This document shows positions 17,501-27,258 of a stretch of DNA of 64,000 nt, one piece after another. The notes beneath the pieces are model-generated. The model saw only the letters and a program-made list of their open reading frames with translations. It did no database searches and was not told the DNA's origin. The position numbers and the translations under genes are program-made. The number at the start of each line of letters is the position of its first letter. The stretch's first letter is position 1. This stretch comes from CAKZNE01 sp002695025 (GTDB taxonomy: Bacteria > Bacteroidota > Bacteroidia > Flavobacteriales > Schleiferiaceae). The stretch covers positions 62,001-126,000 of the forward strand of contig CAJWML010000003.1 in NCBI GenBank assembly GCA_913043285.1, read 5' to 3'.

Positions 17501-17532
17501 CAAAGTTAGTTAATTTGCCAGACTACTGACAA
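17501..17532 (-). promoter_or_regulatory. Promoter of lipoprotein-ytxJ-lipA operon
   Basis: On the minus strand TTG (complement of 17530-17532) is followed after 21 nt by TAACTTTG (complement of 17501-17508). This fits the Bacteroidota -33/-7 promoter. The predicted leader to the ATG at 17462 is about 32 nt. Confidence 0.65.
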
Positions 17533-17571
17533 CGCCATATTCAAACTATAAATTAAACCAATTATTTTAAT

Positions 17572-18249
17572 ATGAGTTCATTGTCCCCCAAAATTCATAC
17601 CAGCTGGCTAGAGGTGTTAATGCCTGAATTTCAGAAAGACTATTTTATGGCCCTGAAGCAATTCCTGGTGGATGAGAAATCAAAATACCGTATTTACCCC
17701 CCCGGATCACAGATCTTCTCAGCCTACAACCACACGCCTTTCAACCAGGTAAAAGTTGTGATCATCGGCCAGGATCCCTACCACGGATATGGTCAGGCCA
17801 ACGGCCTTTCTTTTTCGGTAAGCGATGGTGTAACGCCTCCACCCTCACTTAAGAATATCTTTAAGGAACTGCACGAAGACACAGGAGCCATCATACCGCA
17901 AAGCGGCAATCTTGAAAAATGGGCTGACCGTGGGGTATTGATGCTGAATACCGTACTTACGGTACGGGAAAAACAACCGGGATCACACCGCAACCAAGGG
18001 TGGGAAAATTTTACGGACGCTACGATAAAAACCCTTTCTGAAGAGCAGGAAAACTTGGTGTTCATTCTATGGGGAAAGTTTGCTCAGTCCAAAAAGGAAC
18101 TTATTGACCCTTCCAAACACCACATCATTGAATCGGCCCACCCTTCCCCCTACTCAGCTTCCAACGGTTTTTTTGGCAGCCGGCCTTTCTCCAAGACTAA
18201 TCAGTACCTTGAATCCGTTGGTAAAGATCCCATCAACTGGCAGCTTTGA
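17572..18249 (+). CDS. ung: Uracil-DNA glycosylase, family 1
   Basis: A 225-residue Ung that removes uracil from DNA as the first step of base excision repair. The water-activating loop GQDPYHG carries catalytic Asp68, and the C-terminal HPSPYS loop carries the catalytic His and intercalating region. NLEKWADRGVLMLNTVLTV and FILWG are further family segments. Length is normal. Divergent from the ytxJ-lipA operon with a 109-nt gap. The downstream outer-membrane gene starts inside its stop region, so the two are translationally coupled. Confidence 0.97.
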   Translation: MSSLSPKIHTSWLEVLMPEFQKDYFMALKQFLVDEKSKYRIYPPGSQIFSAYNHTPFNQVKVVIIGQDPYHGYGQANGLSFSVSDGVTPPPSLKNIFKELHEDTGAIIPQSGNLEKWADRGVLMLNTVLTVREKQPGSHRNQGWENFTDATIKTLSEEQENLVFILWGKFAQSKKELIDPSKHHIIESAHPSPYSASNGFFGSRPFSKTNQYLESVGKDPINWQL

Positions 18250-19916
18250 GATATAGTATATGGATTTGGCTCTTTTCCGCATTCGGGCTTTATGCTCAGA
18301 ACACTGATCTGCGTATTTCCATAAAGGGCGAATACCCGGATCTGACCAACACGCTGGTAAAGCATCAACAGGATAATCTGGACAGTACCGGGCTCTACAA
18401 AGCCATGAATACTGTTAAGCTCGATCTTTTTGAAAGAGGGTACTACCTTTCTGAGGGCAACCTTGTAAAACAGGATAGTCTTGCTCTTTTGGAAGTAATC
18501 CCCGGTCCATCCCTCCTATGGGCCAATGTTCAATTATCGGTTCCGGATAGTTTTCCTCTTATTCTACCACAGGGTTTATCCCTGGAAGGAAAAGGCCTTT
18601 CTGAGAAAAACTTGCGGGATTATGCCCATACCTACCTCAACTTCCTGGAGAACCGCGGCTACCCCTTTGCGCAACTACATTTTGTAGACTACTCCTTACA
18701 AAATGACAGCATACGGGGAACCTTAGAGGTAATTCCTGGCCCCTTGATTACCCTGGACAGTTTGGTTATTAAAGGTTACGAACGTTTTTCCAGGAATGTG
18801 CTACGTTACGACCTGCGTTTTGAAAAGGGAATGGTGTACGATGAAGCCTATATACAAAAGCTAAAGGAATATATTAACCAGATCGAATATTTGCGCTTTG
18901 CCAGGGCTCCGGCCGTAGCCTTTTCCAAAGACAAAACCATTCTATTCCTATATGTAGAAGAAGTAAAAAGCAACCAGGTAGACGGTATAATAGGTCTTAA
19001 CACCAAAGAAGACGGAGAAGTAACTTTTAACGGGGATTTTCAGCTGAGGCTGCTCAATGTTTTAAAACGTGGAGAGGAGATCAAAGTGCGCTGGAGAAGG
19101 CCCGATGAAAGTATTTCAGAACTGGACCTGGGACTTACACTACCTTACATAGCCAATACGGCTTTTTGGTTGGAAGGTAACCTCAACATCTTCAGGCAGG
19201 ATAGCTCTTTTGTAAATACCGAGGCCGAAGGGCTTTTGAAATACCTCATCGAAAGCGGAAGTTTTTTAAGTGGAGGCCTGGATTATCGCGCATCCAACGT
19301 ACTAATGGACGGTGCTGACAACAACACTGGAGGTAATTTGAACTCTTTTAATACCACCGCCTATAAGCTGGGTTACGAACGCAGTGCCGTAAACCGGATC
19401 ATAGTACCTACCTCTGGTAATATTTTACGGATATACGGGTCTACGGGTATCCGTAAGACTTCGGAAAACTCACAGCGCCAGTACGGTTGGTTTATAACTG
19501 ATGAACAATATTTCAGGATCTTCAAAAATCACATCCTGAAATTAGGCGTAAACAGCAGGGCCCTGATAGGTGACGACCTTTTTGACAATGAGGTTTTCCG
19601 TATTGGAGGCCTCAAAAGCCTGAGGGGTTTTAACGAAAGAAGTATCTACGCTTCCTCTTACGGTATCGGCACGCTGGAATATCGCTATATGCTGGGAGAA
19701 TACGATTACCTTACGCTTTTCTCCGATATGGCCTATGTGGAGAATAATACCCTGAGCAATTATTCGGTGAATTACTTCCTGGGGGTAGGAGCCGGATTAA
19801 ACTTCCGGACCAACGGTGGAATATTCTCCTTATTTTACGCATTAGGTAAGGACAACCTGAACCCTTTTGACTTCCGAACTTCGAAAATCCATTTTGGTTA
19901 CATAAACCGGTTCTGA
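18246..19916 (+). CDS. BamA/TamA-like outer-membrane protein (POTRA plus 16-stranded barrel)
   Basis: A 556-residue outer-membrane protein with signal peptide MRYSIWIWLFSAFGLYAQ. POTRA-like modules occupy about 20-250 (a clear one near 165-235, TLDSLVIKGYERFSRNVL), and the C-terminal 300 residues form beta-strands ending in SKIHFGYINRF, with the barrel signature FRIGGLKSLRGFNE, the VRGF/Y-like lid motif of Omp85 proteins. Members insert or translocate outer-membrane proteins. The start is TTG at 18246, overlapping the ung stop (TTGA); no ATG is available before the signal peptide. This is an accessory Omp85 protein rather than the full-length BamA, which is larger. Confidence 0.85.
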   Translation: MRYSIWIWLFSAFGLYAQNTDLRISIKGEYPDLTNTLVKHQQDNLDSTGLYKAMNTVKLDLFERGYYLSEGNLVKQDSLALLEVIPGPSLLWANVQLSVPDSFPLILPQGLSLEGKGLSEKNLRDYAHTYLNFLENRGYPFAQLHFVDYSLQNDSIRGTLEVIPGPLITLDSLVIKGYERFSRNVLRYDLRFEKGMVYDEAYIQKLKEYINQIEYLRFARAPAVAFSKDKTILFLYVEEVKSNQVDGIIGLNTKEDGEVTFNGDFQLRLLNVLKRGEEIKVRWRRPDESISELDLGLTLPYIANTAFWLEGNLNIFRQDSSFVNTEAEGLLKYLIESGSFLSGGLDYRASNVLMDGADNNTGGNLNSFNTTAYKLGYERSAVNRIIVPTSGNILRIYGSTGIRKTSENSQRQYGWFITDEQYFRIFKNHILKLGVNSRALIGDDLFDNEVFRIGGLKSLRGFNERSIYASSYGIGTLEYRYMLGEYDYLTLFSDMAYVENNTLSNYSVNYFLGVGAGLNFRTNGGIFSLFYALGKDNLNPFDFRTSKIHFGYINRF

Positions 19917-19954
19917 CCTTTGCGGGTTTAATAAAAACGGCTTTCTCACGTTGT

Positions 19955-19962
19955 TAACTTTG
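19955..19962 (+). promoter_or_regulatory. Possible -7 element for GWxTD lipoprotein gene
   Basis: TAACTTTG matches TAnnTTTG and lies 62 nt upstream of the ATG at 20025. A convincing -33 element at the right spacing is absent. Confidence 0.35.
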
Positions 19963-20024
19963 CCATTGGAGATTGCTTAGTAAATTGCATGTTTATTCCC
20001 GGCCCTGGAGCCGTATTCAATGAT

Positions 20025-21380
20025 ATGATCATACGTAAACACACCATACTTTTTGCACTGGGTCTGGCTCTTCTGCTTACAACTTTCGGTTGCAGCTCTA
20101 AAAAAGGATACCAGTCTAATAATATCAGCTACATCTATGACACTAAAAACCTGGCGTTGCGCCCGGATTTTTATGTTTACCATGTAAGCGATACCCTCAC
20201 CCGGGTATATTACCGCATCAACAGTAATAATCTCCTGTATATGCGCAATGGAGAAAATTCCGCTTACAACGCCATTTTCTCACTGCGTTACGAGCTGGTG
20301 CCTTCTTTTGAAAATACCGCAATACTGGACAGTGGGGGCTTTACCGTTCGGGATGTAGAGATGAATCCTCCCCAAAAAGCCCTTACCGGCTCTTTTGATA
20401 TCAGGATCAGTGAAATTCCGGATAATGGTGAATTGATCCTTCACCTGGTTATGGCTGATCTCAACCGCAAAATAAGTTTTGAGAACTTCCTGCGGGTAAA
20501 TAAGAAAAACGAAAGGGGCCGCGAGAATTTTTTACTTACCGATACAACCGGCAACGTTATTTTCAAAAACCATGTGGCTACCGGTGCCCCATTTCTCCTT
20601 ACTTATAACAAGATCAACGCGGGTTCGTACTACGTAAGTTATTACAAACGCGATTTTCCCCTGGCCCTGCCGCCTTATTCTTCCTCGGCACAGGAATCCT
20701 TTTCACTGGAGCCTGACACTACCTACCTGGTAAATGCCGACAAACCCATTATACTGGAAGAAAACGGGTTTTACCACTTCAGACTGGACACTACGCAATG
20801 GGCGGGTTTTACGGTCTTCTCTTTTTACGATCAGTTCCCCTATATAGCCAAACGCCTCCATCTGGGGCCTCCGCTCCGATATCTTACCACCAAGAGAGAA
20901 TACGATAAGATCACCGAAGTGATAAATGACCCTAAAGCACTTAAAGAAGAGGTAGATAAATTCTGGTTGGAACGTTCGGGAAGTGTGGAACGGTCCAAAG
21001 TGCTGGTAGAAGCTTTTTACTCCCGGGTACAGGAAGCCAACATTTTTTTCAGTTCTTACCTGGAAGGATGGAAGACAGACCGCGGGATTATATACGTCAT
21101 CTACGGACCACCGGACAAAGTTTACCGTTCCACATCCGGTGAAGCATGGGTTTATGGAGACGAAACCTCATCTTTGTCCTATTATTTCAATTTTATTAAG
21201 GTAAGTAATCCGTTTACCGCCAATGACTATTCACTCAACCGTATGACCTCCTACCGCTATGGCTGGGGACAAGCAATAGAATCATGGCGGGACGGCCGTA
21301 TTTACAATTCAAAAGATATACAGCGTGAGCAGGACGAATCAGACCAGTTCCGATACCAAAGGGCTCCTTATTGGTACTAG
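20025..21380 (+). CDS. GWxTD domain-containing lipoprotein
   Basis: A 451-residue protein. The frame extends upstream to an ATG at 19989, but ATG 20025 gives a proper lipoprotein signal (MIIRKHTILFALGLALLLTTFGCSS, Cys25) and is preferred. The C-terminal third carries the GWxTD motif (GWKTDRGIIYVIYGPPDKVYR), the defining feature of this Bacteroidota/Acidobacteriota family, followed by EAWVYGDE. The N-terminal part is beta-rich. Function is not established; family members are envelope proteins. rlmB begins 56 nt before this gene ends. Confidence 0.88.
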   Translation: MIIRKHTILFALGLALLLTTFGCSSKKGYQSNNISYIYDTKNLALRPDFYVYHVSDTLTRVYYRINSNNLLYMRNGENSAYNAIFSLRYELVPSFENTAILDSGGFTVRDVEMNPPQKALTGSFDIRISEIPDNGELILHLVMADLNRKISFENFLRVNKKNERGRENFLLTDTTGNVIFKNHVATGAPFLLTYNKINAGSYYVSYYKRDFPLALPPYSSSAQESFSLEPDTTYLVNADKPIILEENGFYHFRLDTTQWAGFTVFSFYDQFPYIAKRLHLGPPLRYLTTKREYDKITEVINDPKALKEEVDKFWLERSGSVERSKVLVEAFYSRVQEANIFFSSYLEGWKTDRGIIYVIYGPPDKVYRSTSGEAWVYGDETSSLSYYFNFIKVSNPFTANDYSLNRMTSYRYGWGQAIESWRDGRIYNSKDIQREQDESDQFRYQRAPYWY

Positions 21381-22089
21381 ACCCGTTATAGAAGCCATTG
21401 AGGCTGGTAAACAGATTGAGAAAATACTCATCCAGCGGGGACTTAAGAGCAATACTTTCCAGGAATTGCGTCCGCTTATCCGCGAACATGATATCCCTAC
21501 TCAAAATGTTCCCATTGAAAAACTAAACCGTATTACGCGAAAAAACCACCAGGGAGTTATCGCTTTTGTATCCCCGGTTGCTTTTCAGGATATGGAGGAA
21601 ATTGTTACCCGCACCTTTGAGAAAGGGGAAACACCTTTTATCCTCATCCTGGACCGGGTTACCGATGTACGGAATTTCGGAGCAATATGCCGCACGGCTG
21701 AGTGTGTGGGGGTACATGCCGTAGTGGTGCCTACCAGAGGTAGTGCCCCGGTAAACTTTGATGCGCTTAAAACCTCAGCCGGTGCACTCAATCATATCCC
21801 GGTATGCAGGGAACACAACTTGAAAAACACCATTGAATTTCTGAAAAACAGCGGTTTGAAGGTGGTGGGATGTACCGAAAAAACCGAAAATATAAGCTAT
21901 AGCGCTGACCTTACCGGTCCCATTGCCATTGTTATGGGTTCTGAAGAAAACGGTATTTCTCCGGAATACCTTAAAATGTGCGACCTTAGCGTAAAGCTCC
22001 CCATGCGCGGCAGGATCGGGTCCCTGAATGTGTCAGTGGCTACCGGTGCCTTACTGTATGAAGTAATCCGCCAACAAGATCATTTATGA
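21325..22089 (+). CDS. rlmB: 23S rRNA (guanosine-2'-O)-methyltransferase RlmB
   Basis: A 254-residue SpoU-family (SPOUT) methyltransferase with an N-terminal substrate-binding domain and the C-terminal knot. Motifs 1-3 are visible: LDRVTDVRNFGAICRTAE, IVMGSEENGIS and LPMRGRIGSLNVSVATG. RlmB methylates the 2'-O of G2251 in the 23S rRNA P-loop. The start is GTG at 21325; no ATG is available until far inside the conserved domain, so the gene overlaps the GWxTD gene by 56 nt in another frame. The stop overlaps the next gene by 4 nt. Confidence 0.93.
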   Translation: MSRTNQTSSDTKGLLIGTRPVIEAIEAGKQIEKILIQRGLKSNTFQELRPLIREHDIPTQNVPIEKLNRITRKNHQGVIAFVSPVAFQDMEEIVTRTFEKGETPFILILDRVTDVRNFGAICRTAECVGVHAVVVPTRGSAPVNFDALKTSAGALNHIPVCREHNLKNTIEFLKNSGLKVVGCTEKTENISYSADLTGPIAIVMGSEENGISPEYLKMCDLSVKLPMRGRIGSLNVSVATGALLYEVIRQQDHL

Positions 22090-24467
22090 AAAAACTTGTA
22101 TTCGCCCTATTACTGTTCTTCACGTACCAGCTTAATGCACAGTTCCGCTGCCAGGATATTAAACAGGAACTACAGCAATCCTCTGTCAACACCTTATCCA
22201 TTAATAACAACGCGAAAAGCGACACCATTGACATCCTGCACTATAACATTGAGCTGGACTTATACAGTATTGCCAGCCAGCAACTGAAAGGCTCCTGTAC
22301 CATTGTATTTACACCTAAGCTGAACAATATAAGCCAGATTAACCTGGACCTGCTGGAACTGAACATTGATTCCATACTGCTGAACGGTACTACACTGGGG
22401 TATTCCTACAACGATACTATCATCCATGTAAACCTGGCAGGAAGCTATAAGCCCGGTGATACTTTATCATTGGAGGTAAATTACCACGGGCAACCGCAGG
22501 GCGATGCCAGCGGCTGGGGAGGTTTTCATTTCCAAAGTGGTTATTACTACAACCTGGGAGTTGGTTTTGCGGCCAACCCCCACACGTATGGGAGGGCCTG
22601 GTTTCCCTGTTTTGACAATTTTGTGGAAAAATCCACGTACCACTTTACAGCCACAACCCAATTCCCTAACAAAGCCTATTTTAATGGTACCCGCCTGCTA
22701 CAAACTTCAGTGGGTGGCGATACACTCTTAACCGAGTGGGATATGACCGACCCCATTCCTACTTACCTGACTTCCGTGGCGGTAAGCAATTATGAGGAAG
22801 TTCACCAAACGGTAAACGGTATGGATGGAGTAAAACCCATTATGTTGATGGCCAAAGCTTCAGATACCACCACGCTTAAGAATTCCTTTCAAAATCTTAT
22901 CCCCGCTTTTCACGCCCTGGAGCATTACTTCGGTCCCTATGTGTGGCAAAAAATAGGATATGCCGTAACCACCAAGGGAGCTATGGAACACGCTACCAGT
23001 ATCCACTATCCTATTTCACTGGTAAACGGCAACCTGGGCGGAGAAGATATTATGGCTCACGAACTGGCCCATCATTGGTGGGGCAACCTGCTTACCTGTA
23101 AAACCGCAGAAGACATGTGGATTAACGAAGGTATGGCCGAATTCTCCAGTCACCTTTACCTGGAGCAAGTGTACGACCGTGCACGCTATCTTGACGAAGT
23201 AATGAAGAATGCCTATAACGTTCTTAAGTCTGCTCATACGCAGGATGATGGTTATAAGGCTATTTCCGGCTTAGGCCATAATTATGTATACGGTTATCAC
23301 GTATACCAGAAAGGAGCCATGGTAGCCCACAACTTACGCGCTTATATGGGCGATTCCGCTTTTTTCCCGGGCTTGCAGACACTTTTGAATAACAATGCTT
23401 TTGGTAACCTCAACACTTTAGAGTTTCGTGATCAACTGCAACAGATCAGCGGCATAGGCCTACAGGATTTCTTTGATGACTGGGTGCTGAAACCCGGCTT
23501 TCCGTCCTTTGCCATTGACTCTATATATGTACCGTCCTTTTCACAAACCAACACGGCATACGTACGGGTGGCACAAAACACCCATCATGCTCCTGGACTT
23601 TTTAGCCAGGTACCCGTTGACATTACCTTTTTTAGCGCCAACCGTGATACGGTAAGCCGACACATGATCGTGAACGGCTCTACTTCCACTGCTACTTTTA
23701 ATAACCTGCCTTTTCAACCGGTGTTTGCCCTTTGCAGTTATAACGGCAGGCTTTTAACCGCTGATACTTATGATCAATGGACCCTGGGCCAGCGGAATAT
23801 TTACATTCCTGAAAAAGGAGGAATACGCTTTAACTCCGATCCGGGGGATTCTACTGCGGAAGTAATCTGTATGCAACATTGGGCAGCCCCTAAGGGAAAG
23901 GTTTCGGCCGGAAAGGATTACCGCGTTTCCCAATCCCGTTTCTGGACCCTTCAGGGGTATGATCTGGATACCCTGGAAAATAACACCGAGGCTATTTTTT
24001 ATTACGATGGTTCCTCCAGTGGTTATGACCAGGACCTGGCAGGAGTAAGCGGAGACAGTATTGTTATTCTATACCGGGCAAAACCCTGGGAACCCTGGAC
24101 ACTTTGGCAAAACCAAGTCAGGAAGACGAACAATATCAGTGGCGTTATTGAAGTATTGGATCCCAAACCCGGTGATTATGTTTTGGCCAATACCGCTGAA
24201 AAAATCGGGTTAAAGAATGAGCCTGCCAAACAGGAAATTGATATTTACCCAAACCCCAGCCATGGCACGCTGAATATTAAATTCAATGAGCATGCAGGAG
24301 AAGAGTACACCATCAGCATCAACGATGCCGGAGGTAAACTTATTTACCAGGATACCGTGCAATTAAGCCAAAACACCGAAGTATTGGAAGTAAGGCTACC
24401 CAAAACCAAGGCCCAGTTTGTAACGGTTACCGTAGGTAGTATTACCCAAAAGATCTTATTGAAATAG
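22086..24467 (+). CDS. Secreted M1 family aminopeptidase with T9SS sorting domain
   Basis: A 793-residue zinc metallopeptidase. A signal peptide (MKKLVFALLLFFTYQLNAQ) precedes the M1 N-terminal beta-domain. The thermolysin-like catalytic domain has zinc ligands His325 and His329 with catalytic Glu326 in HELAHHWWG, and the third ligand Glu348 in NEGMAEF. The exopeptidase motif appears as GAMEH, the M1 GxMEN variant with His in place of Asn. The C-terminal 80 residues (IDIYPNPSHGTLNI to ITQKILLK) are a type IX sorting domain, so it is exported to the surface or medium. It overlaps rlmB by 4 nt and ends 1 nt from convergent valS. Confidence 0.94.
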   Translation: MKKLVFALLLFFTYQLNAQFRCQDIKQELQQSSVNTLSINNNAKSDTIDILHYNIELDLYSIASQQLKGSCTIVFTPKLNNISQINLDLLELNIDSILLNGTTLGYSYNDTIIHVNLAGSYKPGDTLSLEVNYHGQPQGDASGWGGFHFQSGYYYNLGVGFAANPHTYGRAWFPCFDNFVEKSTYHFTATTQFPNKAYFNGTRLLQTSVGGDTLLTEWDMTDPIPTYLTSVAVSNYEEVHQTVNGMDGVKPIMLMAKASDTTTLKNSFQNLIPAFHALEHYFGPYVWQKIGYAVTTKGAMEHATSIHYPISLVNGNLGGEDIMAHELAHHWWGNLLTCKTAEDMWINEGMAEFSSHLYLEQVYDRARYLDEVMKNAYNVLKSAHTQDDGYKAISGLGHNYVYGYHVYQKGAMVAHNLRAYMGDSAFFPGLQTLLNNNAFGNLNTLEFRDQLQQISGIGLQDFFDDWVLKPGFPSFAIDSIYVPSFSQTNTAYVRVAQNTHHAPGLFSQVPVDITFFSANRDTVSRHMIVNGSTSTATFNNLPFQPVFALCSYNGRLLTADTYDQWTLGQRNIYIPEKGGIRFNSDPGDSTAEVICMQHWAAPKGKVSAGKDYRVSQSRFWTLQGYDLDTLENNTEAIFYYDGSSSGYDQDLAGVSGDSIVILYRAKPWEPWTLWQNQVRKTNNISGVIEVLDPKPGDYVLANTAEKIGLKNEPAKQEIDIYPNPSHGTLNIKFNEHAGEEYTISINDAGGKLIYQDTVQLSQNTEVLEVRLPKTKAQFVTVTVGSITQKILLK

Positions 24468-24468
24468 C

Positions 24469-27099
24469 CTAAGCCTGTAAACTGGACAAGCGCTCTTCCA
24501 AGGCCTTGATCTTGGCTTCGGCATCGGCTTGTTTTTTACGTTCAGAGGCCACTACCTGATCAGGCGCATTATTTACAAAACGTTCATTGGAAAGCTTTTT
24601 CTGAACACTTAACAGGAAGCCTTTCTGGTACTCCAGATCTTTTTTCATCTGGTCCACTTCTTCTTCCCAATTCACCTGGTCACCGGCCGGGATAAAGAAC
24701 TCATGGGGTCCAGCAAGAAAAGCAAAACCCTGCCCATCACGCTCCTCTTCGGCTTTAACTTCCTCCAGGTTAGCCAATCGTATGATCAGGGCTTTAAAAC
24801 GTTCCGGAATAGCCTCAGTTCCCGGGCTGTGTAATATTAAAGCTTCGCGATTCGAGAGGTTCTTGGAGGCACGGATATTACGTACTCCTGAAATGATCTC
24901 CCTTGCCTGTTCAAAGTCCCTCAAAACATTTGTATCATGAGATTGCACCTCTGGCCAGGGCGCTGTACAGATCGTTTCTCCCTCCTTACGTTCTTTCATC
25001 ACTTGCCACAATTCCTCGGAAAGGAAAGGCATGAAAGGATGGATGAGCACCATAATACGTTCAAAGAAATCCAGTGTACGGTTCAGGGTTTCGCGCTCCA
25101 CCGGTTTTTGGTAATCCGGCTTCACCGCCTCAAGGTACCAGCTGCAGAAATCATCCCACACAAATTTATAGATGGACATCAATGCTTCTGAAAGACGGTA
25201 TTGGGAGAAGGATCTCTCAATATCTTCCACGGTGGCCTTGAATTGCTCTTCAAACCAGTTTATAGCAGAAGATGCAGCCTCAGTGGGGACTCCTTCCACA
25301 ACTTCCCATCCCTGGGTCAACCGGAAGGCATTCCATATCTTATTACTGAAGTTACGGCCCTGCTGGCATAGTTCCTCATCAAAGGGGAGGTCGTTACCGG
25401 CTGGTGAGGTAAGCAGCATGCCCACACGCACACCATCGGTGCTGTATTTTTCCATCAAGCCAATGGGGTCCGGGGAATTGCCCAGTGACTTGGACATTTT
25501 GCGTCCCAGTTTATCCCGTACAATACCTGTGAGGTATACATTATCAAAAGGCTTCTGCCCCTTGTATTCATAACCGGCAATGATCATACGGGCTACCCAG
25601 AAGAAAAGGATTTCCGGGGCAGTTACTAAGTCGCGGGTAGGGTAATAATATTGTATTTCCTCGTTTTCAGGATTACGGATGCCGTCAAATACAGAGAGAG
25701 GCCACAGCCATGATGAAAACCAGGTGTCCAGGGTATCCCCATCCTGCTTCAGGTCAGACTCAACCAGCATGGCGTTACCGGTCACTTTCTTAGCTTCTTC
25801 CAGGGCCTTTTCCACATTTTCAGCCACCACAAAATCATTGATACCGCTACCGTAATACCAGGCCGGTATCTGGTGGCCCCAATACAACTGGCGTGAAATA
25901 CACCAGTCATGAACGTTTTCCATCCAGTGGCGGTAGGTATTCTTGAATTTAGCGGGGATCAGTTGCACTTCATCCTTCATAACCGCCTCCAATGCCGGTT
26001 GTGAGATTTCCTTCATCTTAAGGAACCACTGTACGGAAATACGAGGTTCAATAACTTCACCGGTACGCTCACTGGTACCTACGGAAGTCTTGTAATCCTC
26101 CACCTTAGCCATCTGGCCCATTTCCTCCAACTCTTTCGCAATTTCCCTACGCACCACAAAACGGTCTTTACCCTGGTAATGCAGGCCGTTGCTATTGAGG
26201 GTACCGTCATCATTCAGTACATCAATAACTTCCAGCTGGTGGCGCTCCCCTATTTCCTTGTCGTTTACATCATGCGCAGGGGTTACCTTCAAACAGCCGG
26301 TACCAAATTCCATGCTTACATAATCGTCTTCAATAATGGGGATCACACGATTGGCGATGGGAACAATAACCTTTTTACCCTTCAGGTTAAAATGACGTTC
26401 ATCATTGGGATTAATACAAATGGCCACATCCCCCAGGATAGTCTCCGGGCGTGTGGTTGCCACCGTTATATACTGGTCTTCACCCTCTATCTGGTACTTT
26501 ACGTAATAGAGTTTGGCGTTCACTTCCTTGTGCACCACCTCCTCGTCAGAAACCGTGGTCCTGGCCTGGGGATCCCAGTTTACCATGCGATAGCCACGGT
26601 AGATCTTATCTTTATTGTAGAGGTCTACAAATACCTTGATCACGGATTCACTACGGATATCATCCATGGTAAAGGCCTGGCGATCCCAATCACAGGAGCA
26701 ACCCAGCTTTTTAAGCTGGTCAATGATAATACCTCCGTGTTTATGGGTCCATTGCCAGGCATGTTCAATGAACTCCTCACGGCTAAGATCTGATTTGGAA
26801 ATACCTTCCTCCTTGAGTTTGGCCACCACTTTGGCCTCTGTAGCAATAGAAGCGTGATCCGTTCCCGGAACCCAACAGGCATTGTATCCTTGCATGCGTG
26901 CCCTGCGTATGAGAACATCCTGAAGGGTGTTGTTAAGCATGTGCCCCATGTGCAATACTCCGGTAACATTAGGCGGTGGAATAACGATTGTATAGGACTT
27001 TCGCTCATCCGGAACCGATGAAAACACGTTATTTTTCAGCCAGTACTCATACCACTTATCTTCTGATTTCCGATAATCGTAACTTGCGGGAATGCTCAT
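24469..27099 (-). CDS. valS: Valyl-tRNA synthetase
   Basis: An 876-residue class I aminoacyl-tRNA synthetase of normal length. The HIGH-type motif is PPPNVTGVLHMGHML near 40-54 and KMSKSLGNSPDP is in the second half; the CP1 editing domain lies between (TTRPETILGD). The C-terminal 70 residues form a basic coiled coil (EEEVDQMKKDLEYQKGFLLS...), typical of ValRS. It charges tRNA-Val in the cytosol. Convergent with the M1 peptidase gene, with one base between stops and no room for a separate terminator. A -7 element lies 38 nt upstream. Confidence 0.98.
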   Translation of the reverse strand: MSIPASYDYRKSEDKWYEYWLKNNVFSSVPDERKSYTIVIPPPNVTGVLHMGHMLNNTLQDVLIRRARMQGYNACWVPGTDHASIATEAKVVAKLKEEGISKSDLSREEFIEHAWQWTHKHGGIIIDQLKKLGCSCDWDRQAFTMDDIRSESVIKVFVDLYNKDKIYRGYRMVNWDPQARTTVSDEEVVHKEVNAKLYYVKYQIEGEDQYITVATTRPETILGDVAICINPNDERHFNLKGKKVIVPIANRVIPIIEDDYVSMEFGTGCLKVTPAHDVNDKEIGERHQLEVIDVLNDDGTLNSNGLHYQGKDRFVVRREIAKELEEMGQMAKVEDYKTSVGTSERTGEVIEPRISVQWFLKMKEISQPALEAVMKDEVQLIPAKFKNTYRHWMENVHDWCISRQLYWGHQIPAWYYGSGINDFVVAENVEKALEEAKKVTGNAMLVESDLKQDGDTLDTWFSSWLWPLSVFDGIRNPENEEIQYYYPTRDLVTAPEILFFWVARMIIAGYEYKGQKPFDNVYLTGIVRDKLGRKMSKSLGNSPDPIGLMEKYSTDGVRVGMLLTSPAGNDLPFDEELCQQGRNFSNKIWNAFRLTQGWEVVEGVPTEAASSAINWFEEQFKATVEDIERSFSQYRLSEALMSIYKFVWDDFCSWYLEAVKPDYQKPVERETLNRTLDFFERIMVLIHPFMPFLSEELWQVMKERKEGETICTAPWPEVQSHDTNVLRDFEQAREIISGVRNIRASKNLSNREALILHSPGTEAIPERFKALIIRLANLEEVKAEEERDGQGFAFLAGPHEFFIPAGDQVNWEEEVDQMKKDLEYQKGFLLSVQKKLSNERFVNNAPDQVVASERKKQADAEAKIKALEERLSSLQA

Positions 27100-27136
27100 G
27101 AACAGGGCTTTATTGAAGGTTTTACAGTAAAGTGTG

Positions 27137-27144
27137 CAAAGTTA
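27137..27144 (-). promoter_or_regulatory. -7 element upstream of valS
   Basis: The minus strand reads TAACTTTG, matching TAnnTTTG, about 38 nt upstream of the valS ATG. The sequence 20 nt further upstream (TAATG) is a poor -33 match. Confidence 0.42.
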
Positions 27145-27204
27145 TAAATTGTGAGCCAGCCCTGCATTAAATCTTTGGCACATTTTTAGCACGCTAATAC
27201 GTGG

Positions 27205-27236
27205 TTTTAAAAACGATTTATTTAATATTACATTTG
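27205..27236 (+). promoter_or_regulatory. Promoter of DUF1573 gene
   Basis: TACATTTG at 27229-27236 matches the -7 consensus exactly. TTTT at 27205-27208, 20 nt upstream, matches three of four bases of the -33 TTTG. The ATG follows at 27259. Confidence 0.5.
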
Positions 27237-27258
27237 TCCAACTCAAAAGAAAATTACC

